From NCBI GenBank assembly GCA_027451455.1, contig DAIDJI010000050.1, forward strand, positions 1 through 15,193: a stretch of DNA of 15,193 bases, in the 5' to 3' direction. This document shows positions 14,571-15,193 of this stretch, one piece after another (position 1 is the stretch's first letter; every line of letters starts with the position of its first letter). The stretch is from Planctomycetales bacterium (GTDB lineage: Bacteria > Planctomycetota > Planctomycetia > Isosphaerales > Isosphaeraceae). The notes beneath the pieces are model-generated. The model had not been told where the DNA came from. It saw only the letters and a program-made list of their open reading frames with translations, and did no database searches. Position numbers and translations under genes: made by a program.

Positions 14571-15193
14571 TCACCCGGCCGCTCCGCGCCGCCGTCTGAG
14601 CCGGAGGTATCGGGGTTGCCAGACCTTCGCGTCGACGAGCGCCTCGATGTCGCCCTCGGCGTCGGCGAGCCCCTCGCGTCGGGCGGCCTCGGCGACGGCG
14701 AGGGCGATTGTCCGGGCGACCCGGCGTGCCTCGTTCAGGGGCGGGAGCAGGGCGCCGGCCGGGCTGTGGAGTGCGGGTGCGGCGCCGGCCAGGGCGCGGG
14801 CCGCGGCCATGAACATCGCGTCGCTAACCCGGCGTGCCCGGGCCGCCCGGACGCCCAGGCCGATTCCCGGAAAGACGTAGCTATTATTGCACTGAGCGAT
14901 CCGATATCGACGTCCGTCGTGGACCACATCATCGAACGGGCTTCCGGTGGCGATCAGGGCCCGGCCCTCGGTCCATTCGAGGAGATCGGCGGGAGTGGCC
15001 TCCGCCCGCGAGGTCGGGTTGGAGAGCGGGAAGAGAATGGGACGATCGACGTGCCGTGCCATCGCCCGGATCGCCGGCTCGGGAAACGCCCCCGGTTGGC
15101 CCGAGGTCCCGATCAGGATGGTCGGCCGGGCCTGCTCGACAACCTCTCTGAGGCCGAGCGGCCCGCCGTCGGATGGCCGCCAGCCGGCCACCT
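14571..15193 (-). CDS. Malic enzyme, C-terminal NAD(P)-binding part (start beyond window edge)
   Basis: About 206 residues of the C-terminal half are present. The family decarboxylates malate to pyruvate and CO2 using NAD(P), in the cytoplasm. Conserved stretches seen: RPTILIGTSGQPGAF, ILFPLSNPTSRAEATPADLL, GRALIATGSPFDDVV, IAQCNNSYVFPGIGLGV, and SDAMFMAAARALA. These fit the large (about 550-residue) malic enzyme type with the LSNPT motif, rather than the short bacterial MaeB-type fused to phosphotransacetylase. The coding frame is open through the right edge, so the malate-binding N-terminal half lies outside. The extreme C-terminus (LRLRRRRGAAG) is a basic tail. The cofactor preference cannot be judged from this part. 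Confidence 0.93.
   Translation of the reverse strand, partial: VAGWRPSDGGPLGLREVVEQARPTILIGTSGQPGAFPEPAIRAMARHVDRPILFPLSNPTSRAEATPADLLEWTEGRALIATGSPFDDVVHDGRRYRIAQCNNSYVFPGIGLGVRAARARRVSDAMFMAAARALAGAAPALHSPAGALLPPLNEARRVARTIALAVAEAARREGLADAEGDIEALVDAKVWQPRYLRLRRRRGAAG

Overview
The window is high-GC chromosomal DNA from a bacterium, most likely a planctomycete (Planctomycetota, perhaps Isosphaeraceae). This placement is an inference. It rests on the GC-rich codon use, a soluble PAS-kinase-receiver hybrid, a Uma2 nuclease, a large glycine/proline-rich exported protein, and an RsgA with a lysine/arginine-rich N-terminus. No rRNA, tRNA, CRISPR array, insertion sequence or integrase was seen. 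Two genes are cut by the window edges: the hybrid histidine kinase on the left and the malic enzyme on the right.

Layout. (a) Positions 1-1351, minus strand: soluble PAS-HisKA-HATPase-REC hybrid sensor kinase, cut inside the receiver. (b) 1352-2261: about 900 bases without a convincing gene, clearly more AT-rich than the surroundings. (c) 2262-4881, minus strand: a tight molybdate ABC-transporter operon, modA-modB-modC, with 4-base stop/start overlaps at both junctions. (d) 4882-5095: divergent intergenic region with a short inverted repeat. (e) 5096-7242, plus strand: a KAP-like P-loop NTPase with a transmembrane hairpin inserted between Walker A and Walker B, followed 32 bases later by a Uma2-family PD-(D/E)XK nuclease. 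(f) 7255-9101, minus strand: ribosome-assembly GTPase rsgA followed directly by a calcineurin-like phosphoesterase. (g) 9102-9224: a perfect 12-bp stem-loop and a promoter-like sequence. (h) 9225-9668, minus strand: a small protein with two ACT domains. (i) 9874-12420, minus strand: a large exported protein of unknown function with a collagen-like Gly-Pro tail encoded by an 18-bp tandem repeat. (j) 12724-13632, plus strand: an extended SDR resembling uronate dehydrogenase, with a very acidic N-terminal extension. (k) 13802-14002, plus strand: a small signal-peptide ORF whose 3' end overlaps, in antisense, the DUF2721 membrane protein gene (13936-14493, minus). (l) 14571 to the right edge, minus strand: C-terminal part of a malic enzyme.

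Functional units. The clear units are the mod operon (molybdate import) and the rsgA-phosphoesterase pair. The NTPase-Uma2 pair is the best candidate for an undescribed two-gene module: a membrane-anchored signalling NTPase next to a PD-(D/E)XK nuclease, lying as a same-strand island between minus-strand genes. Nothing in the sequence proves the two act together. The other genes look like ordinary single-gene chromosomal content.
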